Positions 52,281 to 61,014 of a stretch of DNA of 64,000 nt are shown here, one piece after another (the first letter of the stretch is position 1; every line of letters begins with the position of its first letter). This DNA is from UBA8296 sp031581145. Its GTDB lineage: Bacteria; Bacteroidota; Rhodothermia; Balneolales; Balneolaceae. A model generated the notes under the pieces. The model ran no database searches. It saw only the letters and a program-made list of their open reading frames with translations, and was not told the origin of the DNA. The position numbers and the translations under genes were made by a program. The stretch covers positions 1 to 64,000 of the forward strand of contig JAVLBP010000006.1 in the NCBI GenBank assembly GCA_031581145.1, read 5' to 3'.

Positions 52281-54560
52281 ATGAAAAAACACTTCACATC
52301 CCTTTTGATCTGGATGGTGCCTGCCCTTTTGGTGGTCGCTTTTCAGCCAGTTTCCTATGCCCAGGATATCGACAAAGCCGTTTATAGTTCGCTTGAAGAG
52401 GCCTTAGGGGCTTCGGGCCAGCTTGGTGGATCTAATGGCCCTTCCAATGTACAGTGGATTGATGGTGGCGATCGTTACTCGTACACCTCTCGCACGCAAG
52501 ATGGGCCTGAAATTAGAGTCTACGATCCAGCCACGGGCGATGACGAGTTAACGTTCAAAGCCTCCGATTACACCTTTCCAGGGAGTGACGAACCGTTTGA
52601 ATATCGCTCCTTTCAATGGTCTAAAGATTTCAAATTCATCGTGTTTGAGACCAATTTTCGACCGATCTATCGCTACAGTGGCGTCTCAGATTACTATATG
52701 TTCAGTGTAGAAGATGAAACGCTTGAGCCTGCTGCCATGGATGCGTTCACCGCGGAGCTATCCCCTGATGGAACGAAGATGGGCTATGAGCATGAAGGAA
52801 ACCTCTTTGTTTTGGAGCTCGCAACGGGTGAATCAACACAACTCACCTTCGATGCGGAAGAAAATGTTTACAATGGCCGTTTTGGGTGGGTCTATGAAGA
52901 AGAGTTTAGCATCGTTCAAGGATGGTCATGGTCCTACGATAGTGAGCACCTAGCCTACTGGCAAACCGATGAGCGTGATGTCCCACTATTTGTCTCAACC
53001 GATTACAGTGGGAGTTATCCAGAATTTGTTGAGATTCCCTATCCCAAAGTAGGCGCAACCAATCCAAGCGTCAAAATCGGGGTGGTCAATGTAGATTCTG
53101 GCGAAAAACGTTGGATGGACCTAGACCTTGGTGATGGGTATGTGCCACGTATCTATTGGACTAGTGATCCGTCAAAGCTGGCGGTTCAACATATGAACAG
53201 AGCCCAGAATCACCTCTCTTTGTACATGTTTGATATCAATACAGGCCAAGGCGATGTCATTATGGAGGAGATTGCCGAAGATGGATGGATTGATGTATAT
53301 GATTTCTTTGCCGGCATCTCCAATTTGATGTTTTTCCCTCCAGATCGTGAGGAGTTTTTCTGGATTAGTGATTCTGACGGCTGGAGTCATGTGTACCGTT
53401 ATGACTACGAGGGCAACCTCCTCAATCAAGTGACTCAAGGGGAATGGGAAGTGACCAAAATCCATGCTGTAAACTCCGAGACCGAAAAGATTTATTTCGA
53501 GTCCACAGAAGCTTCGCCATTAGAGCGTCAACTCTATTCAATCACCTTTGATGGCGGGCAGAAGTCTCGCATTACCCAAATGGCCGGGCGTCATGACATT
53601 ACCATGGGGCCAAATGGATCCTACTTTATCACGAGAGTCTCCAATGTTGAAACCCCTAAGCAAGTGGAGCTTTGGGCGACAGCTTCTGGAGGGCAAAAAC
53701 TTGAGACATTGGTAGCCAATGAGAGTGTAAACGAGTACATCGCTGAGCACTCTTACAGTCCACGTGAATTAACCACCATTACCACATCAGATGGCAGAAC
53801 ATTGGATGCGTATGTGATCAAGCCTTTTGATTTTGACCCAACCCAAGAGTACCCCATGCTATTAAGTATTTATGGAGGTCCTGGCGCACAGGGGGTGTAT
53901 AATCAATTTGAAACCAGCGGTTGGAATCAATACTTGGCCCAGCTTGGCTTTGTGATTGTGAATGTGAACAACCGAGGCACAGGTGGGTATGGTGCTGAGT
54001 TTGAGAAGTCCGTGTACAAGCAACTTGGACTTCTTGAAGCCGAAGATTTTGCCGAAACTGCAACGTATATGGGCGCAAAAGAGTGGGTGGACGAAGATCG
54101 AATGGCAATCCGTGGGCATAGTTATGGTGGGTTTATGGCGAGTCTTACGCCGGTCTTGTACCCAGATGTGTTTGACGTCGCGATTGTAGGGGCTCCCGTC
54201 ACAGATTGGCGACTCTACGACACCATTTACACGGAGCGCTACATGGGGCTTCTCGAAGATAATTTGGAAGGATATAAGAAGACTTCAGTGGCTACCTATG
54301 CGGAAAACTTAGAAGCCAAAATGTTGATTGCTCACTCCTCCATGGATGAAAATGTTCATGTCCAAAACACCATGCAAGCCATCCAAGCCTTTACCGATGC
54401 GGGCAAAGATGTGGATCTGCGCATTTATCCAGCTGGAGCGCATGGGGTTGCCTATAACTACAACAGCTATGTGTTGCTCTATGAGACCTACACGAATCTG
54501 TTGAAGGAGGAGTTTGGACTCGAGGCAAACTATGCAGATGCACAGCCGTCAGCCTATTAA
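52281..54560 (+). CDS. S9B dipeptidyl-peptidase IV-like serine peptidase
   Basis: 759 residues from the ATG at 52281, preceding a signal peptide (LLIWMVPALLVVAFQPVSYA). An eight-bladed propeller (about 30-500) carries the EE motif in YEEEFSIVQGWSWSYDS that binds the substrate amino terminus. The alpha/beta hydrolase has the triad Ser614 (RGHSYGGFMA), Asp689 (SSMDENVH) and His721 (GAHGV). It removes X-Pro/X-Ala dipeptides in the periplasm or outside. All catalytic residues are present. The 3' end overlaps the rlmN start region. Confidence 0.94.
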   Translation: MKKHFTSLLIWMVPALLVVAFQPVSYAQDIDKAVYSSLEEALGASGQLGGSNGPSNVQWIDGGDRYSYTSRTQDGPEIRVYDPATGDDELTFKASDYTFPGSDEPFEYRSFQWSKDFKFIVFETNFRPIYRYSGVSDYYMFSVEDETLEPAAMDAFTAELSPDGTKMGYEHEGNLFVLELATGESTQLTFDAEENVYNGRFGWVYEEEFSIVQGWSWSYDSEHLAYWQTDERDVPLFVSTDYSGSYPEFVEIPYPKVGATNPSVKIGVVNVDSGEKRWMDLDLGDGYVPRIYWTSDPSKLAVQHMNRAQNHLSLYMFDINTGQGDVIMEEIAEDGWIDVYDFFAGISNLMFFPPDREEFFWISDSDGWSHVYRYDYEGNLLNQVTQGEWEVTKIHAVNSETEKIYFESTEASPLERQLYSITFDGGQKSRITQMAGRHDITMGPNGSYFITRVSNVETPKQVELWATASGGQKLETLVANESVNEYIAEHSYSPRELTTITTSDGRTLDAYVIKPFDFDPTQEYPMLLSIYGGPGAQGVYNQFETSGWNQYLAQLGFVIVNVNNRGTGGYGAEFEKSVYKQLGLLEAEDFAETATYMGAKEWVDEDRMAIRGHSYGGFMASLTPVLYPDVFDVAIVGAPVTDWRLYDTIYTERYMGLLEDNLEGYKKTSVATYAENLEAKMLIAHSSMDENVHVQNTMQAIQAFTDAGKDVDLRIYPAGAHGVAYNYNSYVLLYETYTNLLKEEFGLEANYADAQPSAY

Positions 54561-55638
54561 TCTTAAGTCTTTAAGCCATCAAGCGTTACGGGACTACTGT
54601 TCCGAGCAAGGGATCCCCTCCTATCGAGGGGATCAGCTGTTTCAGTGGATGTGGCAAAAGGAGGTGCATGATCTTGCAGAGATGTCAAATCTTCCCAAAT
54701 CTCTGCGGGAGTCACTTGAAGAAACTACCTCCATTACCCAACTAGAGCGCCGCAAAGAGACTCGGTCCAAAGACGGGACCATCAAAATTCTCTTTGAGAC
54801 AGGTCGTGAGCAATCCCCACCTATGGAAGCGGTGCTGATTCCAGATTTTGATCAAGAGGGTGCACCTCAACGGATGACCGTTTGTGTGTCCTCACAGGTT
54901 GGGTGCATGTTTGGATGCGCGTTTTGTGCAACGGGTAAGATGGGGTATTTCCGCAATCTGGAGGCCTGGGAAATTGCCGACCAAGCTGTCCAGATGAATC
55001 GGGTCGCACTCAACGCATACGGAAAAGGGATCACCAACATTGTCTACATGGGGAAGGGAGAGCCTTTGCATAATATGAGAGCTGTCGTTGATTCTGTTGA
55101 GATGGTCACCTCGCCTTTGGGTCTTGAACTTTCCCCACGTCGTATCACCGTCTCCACTGTAGGCCTTGCCAAACAAATCAAGCAACTAGCCCAACAAAAG
55201 GCCACGTTTAACCTTGCGATTTCACTTCACGCACCCAATGATGAAAAGCGTGATAAAATCATGCCCATCAACGAATCGCTCAACTTGTCAGCGCTCCGTG
55301 AAGCCCTGGAAGCCTACTATGAGGCTACTCAAAAACCTGTGACGTACGAATATCTTTTGTTTGATGAGTTTAACGACTCGGCCGAAGATGCTCGTGCTTT
55401 GGCTGATATTGTTTCATGGATTCCTTCCAAAGTGAACATCATCATGTATAATAATGTGCTTGGAGTCGAGCTCAAACGAGCAAGAGAGCAAAGATTAGAC
55501 CGATTCATGCAAGCGTTGTCGAAACGGGGGGTGCGGGCCACCGTCCGGAGAAGCCGTGGCGATGACATTGATGCGGGGTGTGGACAATTAGCTATCCGAG
55601 AAGGGATCGAAAAAGGAAAATCGATCGCGAAGGCCTAG
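54532..55638 (+). CDS. rlmN: 23S rRNA (adenine-2503-C2)-methyltransferase RlmN
   Basis: 368 residues from the ATG at 54532; starts at 54514 and 54538 are also open, all inside the DPP-IV gene end. The radical-SAM motif GCMFGCAFCATGKMG has the three cluster cysteines (first near residue 125). MEAVLIPD, NIVYMGKGEPLHNM and the C-terminal substrate Cys in DIDAGCGQL match RlmN. It methylates A2503 of 23S rRNA and A37 of some tRNAs. Confidence 0.95.
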   Translation: MQMHSRQPINLKSLSHQALRDYCSEQGIPSYRGDQLFQWMWQKEVHDLAEMSNLPKSLRESLEETTSITQLERRKETRSKDGTIKILFETGREQSPPMEAVLIPDFDQEGAPQRMTVCVSSQVGCMFGCAFCATGKMGYFRNLEAWEIADQAVQMNRVALNAYGKGITNIVYMGKGEPLHNMRAVVDSVEMVTSPLGLELSPRRITVSTVGLAKQIKQLAQQKATFNLAISLHAPNDEKRDKIMPINESLNLSALREALEAYYEATQKPVTYEYLLFDEFNDSAEDARALADIVSWIPSKVNIIMYNNVLGVELKRAREQRLDRFMQALSKRGVRATVRRSRGDDIDAGCGQLAIREGIEKGKSIAKA

Positions 55639-55644
55639 CGAGTG

Positions 55645-55724
55645 GGTTGAATGGCTCACTGGTTCATTCACTCACTGGTTCATTTACTCACTGGTTTACT
55701 GACCCACTGATTTACTGACTCACT
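55645..55724. repeat. 16-bp tandem repeat array between rlmN and lepB
   Basis: Five tandem 16-bp units: ggttgaatggctcact (55645), ggttcattcactcact (55661), ggttcatttactcact (55677), ggtttactgacccact (55693) and gatttactgactcact (55709), diverging stepwise. The last unit covers the lepB stop (55720-55722). There is no spacer structure, so it is not a CRISPR. It fills the whole gap between two convergent genes. Confidence 0.85.
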
Positions 55725-56778
55725 GATCGTGAATCACCGTAAACATCCGACTAAAGTCGGGCCATCCTTGGAAATCCCATGAGAAGTAGACCAACCACGC
55801 CTTGCCTACGATGTGGTCCTTGGGAACAAAGCCCCAAAAACGGCTGTCCTCGCTGTCATCACGATTATCGCCCATAAAAAAGTAATAGTCCTGCTGGATA
55901 GTGTAAGTCTCCGCTGGCTCACCATTGATGATAAACTCCCCACCCTCTACCAAGACGTTATTTTTTTCGTAACGCGTCACGATGTCTTCGTAGAGATGCC
56001 ACGTATCTAGGGATAATTCAACCACTTCCCCTTCATATGGAATCGGAATGGGCCCCATATTGTCATGATTGATAAACCCCTTGGAGAAATCAAACGGGCG
56101 TTGACGGAATTCTTGATAATCCTTAGGTAAAATGTAGGGGACAACCGAATCGACATTCGCGGTCGCTGCTAGATCCGATAGCGCGTCCATGCGAGCGTTC
56201 ACCAAATACATGCGATCTTGATCATACTGCAAAATATTGGCGTCTAAATCCTTCACAACCTGTCGATCCAACATGGATCCTTCGTTCACAAACACCAATT
56301 GAAGGGTGCGCATTGAGGGGACCGTTTCTTCTGGCACCCCATCGATGTACACCACTTTATCGCGCACCTCAAGCACGTCACCTGGCATACCTACCAGTCG
56401 CTTGATGTAGTTGGTCTTCATTGAAATCGGTTTGACTTCCATGGGGTAATTGAACACCACTATATCATTACGCTGAATCTCACTGTGGCCAGGTAAGCGA
56501 GTCCAAGGAAGGTTCACACCTGGGATGTACCACTGGAACATAGGAATCCCTAATACCATAGGCGTTCGGGGGCCATAAGCTAGATTGGATACAATCAAGA
56601 AGTCACCCGTCTCCATGGTATCTTCCATGGAAGGGGTTGGGATTCTGTAGGTTCCAAAGACAAAGACTTTCAGCACCGAAGCAACAATCAGGGCCACGAT
56701 GACGGCATCTAGCCAGCTTCGGAGCTGCTGGTAAACGCTAGAGTCTTGTTTGTCAGCTTTATCAGTTTTATCAGCCAC
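55720..56778 (-). CDS. lepB: signal peptidase I
   Basis: 352 residues, longer than E. coli LepB because of an extra insert (about 140-260), as is usual in Bacteroidota. One transmembrane helix (LDAVIVALIVASVLKVFVFG) precedes nucleophile Ser50 in TPSMEDTM and general base Lys126 in NYIKRLVGMPGD. Box E GDNRDDSEDSRFWG is present. It cleaves signal peptides such as those of PorV. The start (MADKTDKADKQD) contains a small repeat. Confidence 0.94.
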   Translation of the reverse strand: MADKTDKADKQDSSVYQQLRSWLDAVIVALIVASVLKVFVFGTYRIPTPSMEDTMETGDFLIVSNLAYGPRTPMVLGIPMFQWYIPGVNLPWTRLPGHSEIQRNDIVVFNYPMEVKPISMKTNYIKRLVGMPGDVLEVRDKVVYIDGVPEETVPSMRTLQLVFVNEGSMLDRQVVKDLDANILQYDQDRMYLVNARMDALSDLAATANVDSVVPYILPKDYQEFRQRPFDFSKGFINHDNMGPIPIPYEGEVVELSLDTWHLYEDIVTRYEKNNVLVEGGEFIINGEPAETYTIQQDYYFFMGDNRDDSEDSRFWGFVPKDHIVGKAWLVYFSWDFQGWPDFSRMFTVIHDQ

Positions 56779-56789
56779 TGGACTAGGGC

Positions 56790-57377
56790 TTAAAATTGTT
56801 CAGGTTGATCGGTCGTATCGCGGGCAAACTCACCATTTTGGTAAGATACAAAATACCACTGCTCCCGCTCAGGGGAGAAAAACACGTCCTGATACTCTCC
56901 TAGTTGCTTTACTTCCTTCATGAGCAACTTGTCTAGCGTCCGCTTAATCTCGGGGTTGCGGTCGACAAATCGAGATGCCCCTACATACACAAGCCCATTC
57001 TCAAATGGACCATCCAGATCTAAGATCATCATGGGGATTTCGCCATCAATGATAAACCAATACTCAAATTGAATCGCTTTTCCGGGTCGGTAGGTGGGTG
57101 TGCCCCAAAGATCACCCAGGGTGACGGTTGGGTCGCCAAACTGCGCTTGAAGTCTGGCACGTAACTCAATGGTTGGAATTCGGTCAATGGTTGCGGTTTG
57201 ATAGAGCCCTTGACCCGTCCATTTGGTATCGGCAAAACGCTTTTCAAAGGCTTGAGCATCCACAGCTTCAACTTTTCGAAAGATAGGGTCCTGAAATTGA
57301 GCGTTAGCCTGCCCCGCGACCCCTATCCATAGGACGAATGCCACACACGCTACCCAAGACGATCGCTTTTTAATCAT
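56790..57377 (-). CDS. exported protein of unknown function
   Basis: 195 residues. A signal peptide (WVACVAFVLWIGVAGQANA, cleavage before QFQDP) leads into a mixed alpha/beta protein with LWGTPTYRPGKAIQFEYWFI and MILDLDGPFENGLVYVGASR. No named domain is recognised. It sits between lepA and lepB on the same strand, 11 bp before lepB, and is likely cotranscribed. It is probably periplasmic or cell-surface. Confidence 0.75.
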   Translation of the reverse strand: MIKKRSSWVACVAFVLWIGVAGQANAQFQDPIFRKVEAVDAQAFEKRFADTKWTGQGLYQTATIDRIPTIELRARLQAQFGDPTVTLGDLWGTPTYRPGKAIQFEYWFIIDGEIPMMILDLDGPFENGLVYVGASRFVDRNPEIKRTLDKLLMKEVKQLGEYQDVFFSPEREQWYFVSYQNGEFARDTTDQPEQF

Positions 57378-57404
57378 GTTTCTCTGGTTTTTCCTTGAGC
57401 GTAC

Positions 57405-59204
57405 TTAATCATCGTTGTTCATCGAAAGGACCGCAAGGAACGCCTCTTGCGGGATTTCCACAGCACCAACCTGCTTCATGCGCCTTTTCCCTTCCTTTTG
57501 CTTCTCTAATAATTTACGCTTTCGTGTGATATCCCCGCCATAACACTTTGCAGTGACATCTTTACGTACAGCACGAATCGTATCTCGTGCAATCACTTTA
57601 TTGCCAATCGCTGCTTGAATCGCTACCTCATATTGCTGCCTTGGGATCAATTCCTTGAGCTTTGCACATATTCTTTTGCCGTATTCGTACGCCTTATCGC
57701 GGTGGGCAATACTGGAAAGGGCATCAACAGGCTCGCCATTCATCAAAATATCAAGGCGTACGAGTTGTCCACGTCGATTCTCTATAAACTCATAATCGAA
57801 GGATGCATATCCACGCGTCCCACTTTTGAGGCGATCATAAAAATCAAACACCACTTCTGCCATCGGAAGCTCGTAAACAATCTCAACGCGATTGTTCTGC
57901 ATAAAGGATTGGTTAATATAGACCCCACGTCGGTCTTGGCAAAGATTCATAATGGGGCCGATATAATCTGCAGGGGTGATGATGCTCGCACGAATAAACG
58001 GCTCGAGCACATAATCAATCAGTCCCGCTTCTGGCATTTCACTAGGGTTATCGACAAATACACTCTCGTCGTTGGTGCGCCGGACCTCATACCGCACGTT
58101 GGGGACGGTGGTGATAATGTCGATGTTGAACTCACGGTCCAATCGCTCTTGGACAATTTCCATATGAAGTAGTCCCAAAAACCCTGCTCGAAATCCAAAG
58201 CCAAGTGCTTTGGAGGTTTCAGGAGCGTAATTCAAAGACGCATCATTAAGCTGCAATTTCTCAAGCGCAGATCGAAGATCCTCAAAATCCTCACTTTGTG
58301 TGGGGAATATCCCTGAAAACACCATAGGTTTTACCTCTTTGTACCCAGGGATGGGCTCAGCCGCCCCATTCTTCTGTGTCGTGAGTGTATCCCCCACACG
58401 GCAATCTTGAAGTGACTTCACGCTCCCCACAACGTAGCCAACATCCCCTGCTCGAAGTTCTGCGGTAGGTGTTTGCTTCATCCTCAAAAAGCCAACCTCT
58501 TCTGCATTATACTCCTTTTCAGTGGCCATAAAATAGATTGGATCCCCTTTTTTGAGAGTCCCTTCCATCACACGCACATAGGCAATAGAGCCGCGGTAAG
58601 TATTAAAAATGGAATCAAAAATGAGCGCTTTTAATGGCTTATCCTCTTCTCGCTCAGGGGCAGGGATTCGTACGACGATGGCTTCCAGCAACTCCATCAC
58701 CCCTTCGCCTGTCTTTCCAGACACCGCTAATATCTCTTCACGACTACACCCTATTAAATCGATAATCTGTTGAGCAACTCCTTCGGGATCTGCACCGGGG
58801 AGGTCAATTTTGTTTAGGACAGGGACAATCTCTAAGCCTTGGTCAATCGCTTGATACAAATTGGAGATTGTTTGAGCTTCAATGCCCTGACTTGCATCAA
58901 CAACCAAAATAGCACCTTCACACGCTTTCAACGCTCGAGACACTTCATAGGCAAAATCGACATGGCCCGGGGTATCAATCAAATTGAGAATTACCTTCTC
59001 TCCAGTGGGCCGCTCATAATCCATCTTAATGGCGTGACTTTTGATCGTAATGCCACGCTCTCTCTCCAAATCCATATCGTCTAGGATTTGGTTTTGCATA
59101 TCACGCTCAGTAATCGTGCCAGTGCGCTCTAACAGACGATCCGCAAGGGTCGATTTGCCGTGATCAATATGTGCAATGATGCAGAAATTCCGAATATCAA
59201 CCAT
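57405..59204 (-). CDS. lepA: elongation factor 4 (LepA)
   Basis: 599 residues, exact family length. GTPase motifs: AHIDHGKSTLADR, RGITIKSHAI, DTPGHVDFAYEVSR, NKIDLPGAD. The C-terminal LepA-specific domain includes GGDITRKRKLLEKQKEGKRR MKQVG split by the domain end. It acts on the ribosome in biogenesis or back-translocation. The lepA-(unknown)-lepB order mirrors the classical lepA-lepB pair. Confidence 0.97.
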   Translation of the reverse strand: MVDIRNFCIIAHIDHGKSTLADRLLERTGTITERDMQNQILDDMDLERERGITIKSHAIKMDYERPTGEKVILNLIDTPGHVDFAYEVSRALKACEGAILVVDASQGIEAQTISNLYQAIDQGLEIVPVLNKIDLPGADPEGVAQQIIDLIGCSREEILAVSGKTGEGVMELLEAIVVRIPAPEREEDKPLKALIFDSIFNTYRGSIAYVRVMEGTLKKGDPIYFMATEKEYNAEEVGFLRMKQTPTAELRAGDVGYVVGSVKSLQDCRVGDTLTTQKNGAAEPIPGYKEVKPMVFSGIFPTQSEDFEDLRSALEKLQLNDASLNYAPETSKALGFGFRAGFLGLLHMEIVQERLDREFNIDIITTVPNVRYEVRRTNDESVFVDNPSEMPEAGLIDYVLEPFIRASIITPADYIGPIMNLCQDRRGVYINQSFMQNNRVEIVYELPMAEVVFDFYDRLKSGTRGYASFDYEFIENRRGQLVRLDILMNGEPVDALSSIAHRDKAYEYGKRICAKLKELIPRQQYEVAIQAAIGNKVIARDTIRAVRKDVTAKCYGGDITRKRKLLEKQKEGKRRMKQVGAVEIPQEAFLAVLSMNNDD

Positions 59205-59214
59205 AGACGTGGGA

Positions 59215-59457
59215 TCAGGCCATCGGACTTAGCAGCTCGATATGAAATCGAAACTGTTCGTCTTGGGCACTCATGGTGTCATAAACCTCTTTGATGAGCG
59301 CAAAGATGGTCTCTTTATCTCCTTTAATGGTTGTTGACAAGTGCCCAATCTCTACATCAACATCCTCTTGGACAAAAAATTCCAACAACTCATCTACCTT
59401 TTCTTTGGGATGATCCGTGTATAGGGGGATGAATGTAAGCTGGGCAATGGTTGTCAT
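59215..59457 (-). CDS. thiamine-binding-like protein (MTH1187/YkoF family)
   Basis: 80 residues with a ferredoxin-like fold pattern: AQLTFIPLYTDHPKEKVDEL, VDVEIGHLSTTIKGDKETIF, and FRFHIELLSP. This fits the MTH1187/YkoF thiamine-binding family, small cytoplasmic proteins that bind thiamine or a precursor. Family assignment is from pattern only. It lies 10 bp upstream of lepA, on the same strand. Confidence 0.6.
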   Translation of the reverse strand: MTTIAQLTFIPLYTDHPKEKVDELLEFFVQEDVDVEIGHLSTTIKGDKETIFALIKEVYDTMSAQDEQFRFHIELLSPMA

Positions 59458-59562
59458 AACTGAAATATAGGATTTTCGGATATCAAGTTTTGGATGTCTT
59501 TATACGGATGAATGTCTTTGTATTGAAACGTCTTCAGATGTTGTTTTGTTTTAGCGAAGTTC

Positions 59563-60165
59563 ATGATAATAGGCATTTTGACATACCCCCCCAACTCATC
59601 CTCACCGCTTTGTCAACTGTTGCGCCAACATGATGTGGACTGCATATCTAGCACGGATCCCGAGGTATTAACCCGCGCGGATGGTCTCATTATTTCGAGT
59701 CCAGGACCGGCATCCAACTCCATGAATGCCTTTGATGCCTTATCATGTACGCAATGGATACGTGAAATCAACAAGCCTGTCTTAGGGATCAACCACGGAA
59801 TGCACCTTCTCACCGAAGGTCATGAAGAAGACCAGCACCATTATCTAGGTGTTGTGCCTGGTCGTGTCCAATCGTTTCATCAGCATCAATGTACCGCCTC
59901 AAATATGGGATGGCATTCGTTGCATTTGCGTCAGGAACACCCTCTGCTACATGGTATTGGACCCGATCAACGACTCTATTTTATCCATCAAGATTTCCTT
60001 CCTCCGCTAGAGCATGCCATCGCCACGGCGACTTGTGAGAATACATTTACGGCTGTGGTTGCAAAACATCATTTTATGGGAGTTCAATTTTCCCCTGAGA
60101 AATCGGGGCGAGCTGGGTCCATGTTATTACAAAATTTTCTTACCATTGTAGAGAAGCAGGACTAA
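59563..60165 (+). CDS. hisH: HisH-like glutamine amidotransferase lacking catalytic Cys and His
   Basis: 200 residues, co-linear with HisH of imidazole glycerol phosphate synthase: RADGLIISSPGPASNSM, NKPVLGINHGMHLLTEG, YLGVVPGRVQSF, SNMGWHSL, RLYFIHQDF and MGVQFSPEKSGRAGS. The nucleophile Cys of GICLGM is Asn77 (GINHGM; AAC at 59791-59793), the catalytic His of VQFHPE is Ser177 (TCC at 60091-60093), and the PGVG oxyanion strand reads SPGP. Only Glu179 of the triad remains. It should not hydrolyse glutamine. It may be a structural or regulatory partner of HisF, or a decaying copy. hisE follows 15 bp later. Confidence 0.82.
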   Translation: MIIGILTYPPNSSSPLCQLLRQHDVDCISSTDPEVLTRADGLIISSPGPASNSMNAFDALSCTQWIREINKPVLGINHGMHLLTEGHEEDQHHYLGVVPGRVQSFHQHQCTASNMGWHSLHLRQEHPLLHGIGPDQRLYFIHQDFLPPLEHAIATATCENTFTAVVAKHHFMGVQFSPEKSGRAGSMLLQNFLTIVEKQD

Positions 60166-60180
60166 CCCATTCGCTCCGAC

Positions 60181-60489
60181 ATGTCTACGAAGGTTGACCA
60201 AGCCCCCGTGCTTTTCTTGAAAGAACTAGAACGTGTTCTTCAGAGTCGTAAAGATGAAATGCCTAAAGGGTCGTATTCGACACGCCTATTCAAAAAAGGG
60301 ATTGACAAAATCGCGCAAAAATTAGGTGAAGAGGCTGTAGAGACCGTTATTGCCGCAAAGAATAAAAAGAAAGAAGAAACAATTGAAGAGTCTGCAGACC
60401 TACTTTATCACCTGCTCGTCTTGTTGGTAGAAAAAGAGATTTCTATTGACGATGTGGTAGGTGAAATGATTATTCGAAGCAAGAAGTAA
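60181..60489 (+). CDS. hisE: phosphoribosyl-ATP diphosphatase
   Basis: 102 residues. All-alpha MazG-like NTP pyrophosphatase: LKELERVLQSRKDEMPKGSY, KIAQKLGEEAVETVIAAKN and EESADLLYHLLVLLVE, whose Glu/Asp residues bind Mg. It removes pyrophosphate from phosphoribosyl-ATP in step two of histidine synthesis. It is stand-alone rather than fused to HisI as in many Bacteroidota. Paired here only with the HisH-like gene; no other his gene is in the window. Confidence 0.93.
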   Translation: MSTKVDQAPVLFLKELERVLQSRKDEMPKGSYSTRLFKKGIDKIAQKLGEEAVETVIAAKNKKKEETIEESADLLYHLLVLLVEKEISIDDVVGEMIIRSKK

Positions 60490-60510
60490 CCTTAATACTG
60501 CCCTAAATCT

Positions 60511-61014
60511 ATGAGTGACGCCTCGACTCCATCAACTGCTGGAGAAGAATCTGGTACGGATTCCTTTTCCCCACCTCCCAAACCAGAGCCGATTCATGTC
60601 TCCATGAAGCGGCTCAACGATGCGATGCTCGTAGAGGCGACAAATGACTCAGGGGCTACCTTGCGTTTGGATGGTTCACCAGATATTGGAGGGGTGAATG
60701 GTGGGTTCAGCCCCATGCAAGCCTTGATCGCGGCCGCTGGGGGATGTAGCGTGATCGATATCGTGATGATCTTGAATAAACAAAAGCTCACGATCCAGGA
60801 TCTTACCGTCGAAATCGACGCAAAGAGAGAGCAAATGAAGGGATACACAGAATTTTCCGCAATCCACCTACGCTATCACTTGATCGGTGACATTCCACAG
60901 GATCGTGCAGAACGTGCCATGAAACTCTCTGTCGAAAAGTATTGCTCTGTGCTAAAAACCCTCGAGAAAACAGCGGACATCACCGCTGACATTGAGGTTA
61001 CCCAACCCGAGTGA
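60511..61014 (+). CDS. OsmC-family protein
   Basis: 167 residues. The first 30 are polar and disordered-looking (ASTPSTAGEESGTDSFSPPP). The OsmC fold follows with FSPMQALIAAAGGCSVIDIV (first Cys) and VEKYCSVLKTLEKT (second Cys), the peroxidase cysteine pair. Members reduce organic hydroperoxides or are of the YhfA type. Its last 17 bases overlap the convergent gapA gene. Confidence 0.88.
   Translation: MSDASTPSTAGEESGTDSFSPPPKPEPIHVSMKRLNDAMLVEATNDSGATLRLDGSPDIGGVNGGFSPMQALIAAAGGCSVIDIVMILNKQKLTIQDLTVEIDAKREQMKGYTEFSAIHLRYHLIGDIPQDRAERAMKLSVEKYCSVLKTLEKTADITADIEVTQPE

Noticed and set aside
55645..55724. CRISPR array
   Set aside because: Contiguous diverging 16-bp units without unique spacers and no cas genes.
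57615..58172. 185-codon plus-strand frame opposite lepA
   Set aside because: Shadow of the conserved LepA frame.
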